A DNA stretch of 7,312 nucleotides from Chloroflexota bacterium (GTDB lineage Bacteria > Chloroflexota > Anaerolineae > Aggregatilineales > Phototrophicaceae), in NCBI GenBank assembly GCA_010092805.1, contig JAADYY010000181.1:1-7312 (forward strand), given 5' to 3'. Positions within the stretch are counted from its first letter, which is position 1. Each line of letters opens with the position of its first letter. Under the pieces are notes generated by a model. That model did no database searches, was not told the DNA's origin, and saw nothing but the letters and a program-made list of their open reading frames with translations. Position numbers and translations under genes: made by a program. Below, piece after piece: positions 5,811 to 7,312 of the stretch.

Positions 5811-7217
5811 TCAGCAGTCGATGTCGCTCAAGTCGATCTCTGGGAAGGCGCGGAGCACCGCCACAAACTGATCCCGGTAGGCCAGGGCGTCGGCTTCGGT
5901 GGCCGCCTCAAAGCGCATACTCAGCACCGGCTCCGTATTGCTGGCACGTATGCCGCCCCACCCGTTGGCGAATTTGATGCGCACGCCATCAATGGCCGTG
6001 ATCTCACCCTCTGCGGCTAGCGCTGTTTGGATTCGCTCAAGCGCAGGGTGCATCAAGTGGGGCGGGCAGTGCGGGCGATACACTGGTGTGCTGTGCAACC
6101 GAGGGATACTGGCATCGAGCGCCGAAAGCGGTTGATCACTGTTGGCAATCAGTTGCAGCAGCCGCCCCGCCGCGAAGAAGCCATCGTCGAACCCAGGGTA
6201 ATCCTCCGCCAAGAAGATGTGGCCGCTCATCTCCCCCGCGAGCAGCGCGCCTGTCTCGATCAGCTTCGCCTTGACAAAGGAATGCCCCGTCAGCCACATG
6301 ATCGCTTCGCCGCCCGCCGCTGCAATCGTATCGAAAACCACCTGACTGCTTGACACATCGGCGATCACTTTTGCGCCGGGGTGCCGCGCCAGCAGATCAC
6401 GGGCGAGCAGCGTCAGCACGCGATCCGGTGCAATCAAGTTGCCTTGATCATCGACCACCCCAACGCGATCCGCATCGCCATCGAATGCGAGGCCGACATC
6501 GGCGCGGTGCCCGACAACTGCGGCGCTCAGGTCGCGGACATTTTTCGCCTTCTGTGGGTCGGGTTGGTGATTGGGGTAGCGCCCATCCGGCTCACAGAAC
6601 AAGCACGCGACCACATCGTGGCCCCAAGCGCTCACCAACTGCGGCCCGAACAACCCGCCGATCCCGTTGCCAGCATCGATGACGACTTTAAGCTGCCGCT
6701 GCATCGTGATGCGCCCGGCGAGATCATCGAGGTACTGCTGCCGCGCGTCCGGCACCGTCACGCCCGACCCGTCGCCACCGATGAAGTCGTCCGCTTCGAT
6801 GAGCGTGCGCAGCGCAGTGATCTGATCGCCGTACAAGCTGCGCACGCCGATCCCCAGCTTGAAGCCGTTTTTATCTGGGGTGAGGTGGCTGCCTGTGATC
6901 ATCAGCCCGCCGATGTGCCCACGCTGCACCGCGTGCCAATACAGCACCGGAGTCGCGGCCAAGCCAATATCGATCACGTTAAGGCCGCTCGCTTGCAATC
7001 CATCGATGGCGGCGGCGGCGAGTGCTTCGGATGTCAGCCGGTTGTCATGACCGACCACCACAGCGGTTTGATCGGCGCGGCGCAGGTATGTTCCGAACGC
7101 ACGCCCAACCAGCCGCGCCACTTCCGGCGTGATCACCGCTTGATCGCCGTCAGCATCGCCGCGAATGTCATACTTTCTGAAGATTTCAGCGGGGATCATC
7201 GTCATCCGTGTACTCAT
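5811..7217 (-). CDS. Phosphomannomutase/phosphoglucomutase (alpha-D-phosphohexomutase)
   Basis: A 468-residue cytosolic enzyme interconverting hexose-6-phosphate and hexose-1-phosphate through a phosphoserine. All four family landmarks are visible in order. The active-site loop is MITGSHLTPDKNGFKL, with catalytic Ser110. The Mg-binding loop DGDADR carries Asp246, Asp248 and Asp250. The sugar-binding loop is GEMSGH (328-333), preceded by LTGHSFVKAK (309-318). The phosphate-binding loop RASNTEP spans 424-430. The N-terminal IFRKYDIRG is typical. Usual length is about 450-470. The active-site loop has Leu where most members have Asn (SHNP). The start at 7217 is favoured because its ATG overlaps the stop of an upstream open frame (ATGA), but ATGs at 7205 and 7199 are close by and none has a clear Shine-Dalgarno site. 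It probably supplies hexose-1-phosphate to the downstream pyrophosphorylase. Mannose versus glucose preference cannot be told. Confidence 0.94.
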   Translation of the reverse strand: MSTRMTMIPAEIFRKYDIRGDADGDQAVITPEVARLVGRAFGTYLRRADQTAVVVGHDNRLTSEALAAAAIDGLQASGLNVIDIGLAATPVLYWHAVQRGHIGGLMITGSHLTPDKNGFKLGIGVRSLYGDQITALRTLIEADDFIGGDGSGVTVPDARQQYLDDLAGRITMQRQLKVVIDAGNGIGGLFGPQLVSAWGHDVVACLFCEPDGRYPNHQPDPQKAKNVRDLSAAVVGHRADVGLAFDGDADRVGVVDDQGNLIAPDRVLTLLARDLLARHPGAKVIADVSSSQVVFDTIAAAGGEAIMWLTGHSFVKAKLIETGALLAGEMSGHIFLAEDYPGFDDGFFAAGRLLQLIANSDQPLSALDASIPRLHSTPVYRPHCPPHLMHPALERIQTALAAEGEITAIDGVRIKFANGWGGIRASNTEPVLSMRFEAATEADALAYRDQFVAVLRAFPEIDLSDIDC

Positions 7218-7312
7218 CCATTGTTGCTATCGCCCGCAAGACTATACAGCAGAGCACACCACACGGCGAGTTTTTCGGCGGTCATTGTCTCAATTCGGGC
7301 GGAATCAAAACG
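7214..7312 (-). CDS. 3' end of an upstream gene, overlapping the mutase start
   Basis: The minus strand is open from the window edge to a TGA at 7216-7214, giving 32 residues ending ...AEKLAVWCALLYSLAGDSNNG. The stop overlaps the mutase ATG by four bases (ATGA), an arrangement typical of translationally coupled operon genes. It would also explain why the mutase lacks its own clear ribosome site. The helix-like AEKLAVWCALLYSLAG segment looks like protein, but I do not recognise the family. A 99-base open frame can occur by chance, and a TATAGT -10-like hexamer at 7231-7226 on the same strand allows the alternative that this is a promoter region. Confidence 0.42.
   Translation of the reverse strand, partial: RFDSARIETMTAEKLAVWCALLYSLAGDSNNG

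Noticed and set aside
5495..5977. 160-codon open frame on the plus strand
   Set aside because: It runs antisense across the end of the mutase and the start of the pyrophosphorylase; both real genes have complete motifs.

Overview
This window carries a small lasso-peptide (RiPP) locus on its left side and a nucleotide-sugar/cell-surface polysaccharide gene group on its right side. An aldo-keto reductase and an Lrp/AsnC-type regulator lie between them. The DNA is fairly GC-rich (roughly mid to upper 50s % by eye), with AT-rich intergenic promoters. It encodes bacterial-type proteins preceded by Shine-Dalgarno sites. The stand-alone nucleotidyltransferase, left-handed-beta-helix protein and phosphomannomutase look to me like those of Chloroflexota (Anaerolineae-like), but that assignment is tentative and rests on impression, not on a search.

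Layout. Positions 1-140 hold no gene, but contain a long imperfect hairpin with U-rich flanks on both strands (16-91) and a perfect 9-bp hairpin (119-140). Position 148-339 (minus) is a 63-residue lasso precursor: a leader with the Y-x-x-P motif and a penultimate Thr, then a core predicted to begin with Ala and to close a nine-residue ring on Asp9. Immediately upstream in transcription order, 463-2478 (minus) is an asparagine-synthetase-like lasso cyclase in which the N-terminal glutaminase Cys is replaced by Ser. The order is cyclase then precursor, and the precursor has its own promoter-like site in the 123-bp gap. The leader-binding RRE protein and leader peptidase needed for maturation are not in this window.

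A 147-bp divergent intergenic region (2479-2625) separates the cyclase from an aldo-keto reductase on the plus strand (2626-3645). It is followed by an Lrp/AsnC regulator (3790-4272) and a LpxA/GlmU-C-terminal-like left-handed beta-helix protein (4322-5044). Convergent with the last, with only 9 bp between stops, are an NDP-sugar pyrophosphorylase (5054-5776, minus) and a phosphomannomutase/phosphoglucomutase (5811-7217, minus). The 3' end of a further upstream gene (7214-7312, minus) overlaps the mutase start by four bases (ATGA).

How they work together. The cyclase and precursor should, with proteins encoded elsewhere, make a class II lasso peptide. The mutase supplies hexose-1-phosphate, and the pyrophosphorylase activates it to a nucleotide sugar. 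The beta-helix protein resembles the missing C-terminal half of a GlmU-like enzyme, so the two convergent genes look like a split version of a bifunctional sugar-1-phosphate nucleotidyltransferase/acyltransferase. No tRNA, rRNA, CRISPR array or insertion sequence is visible.
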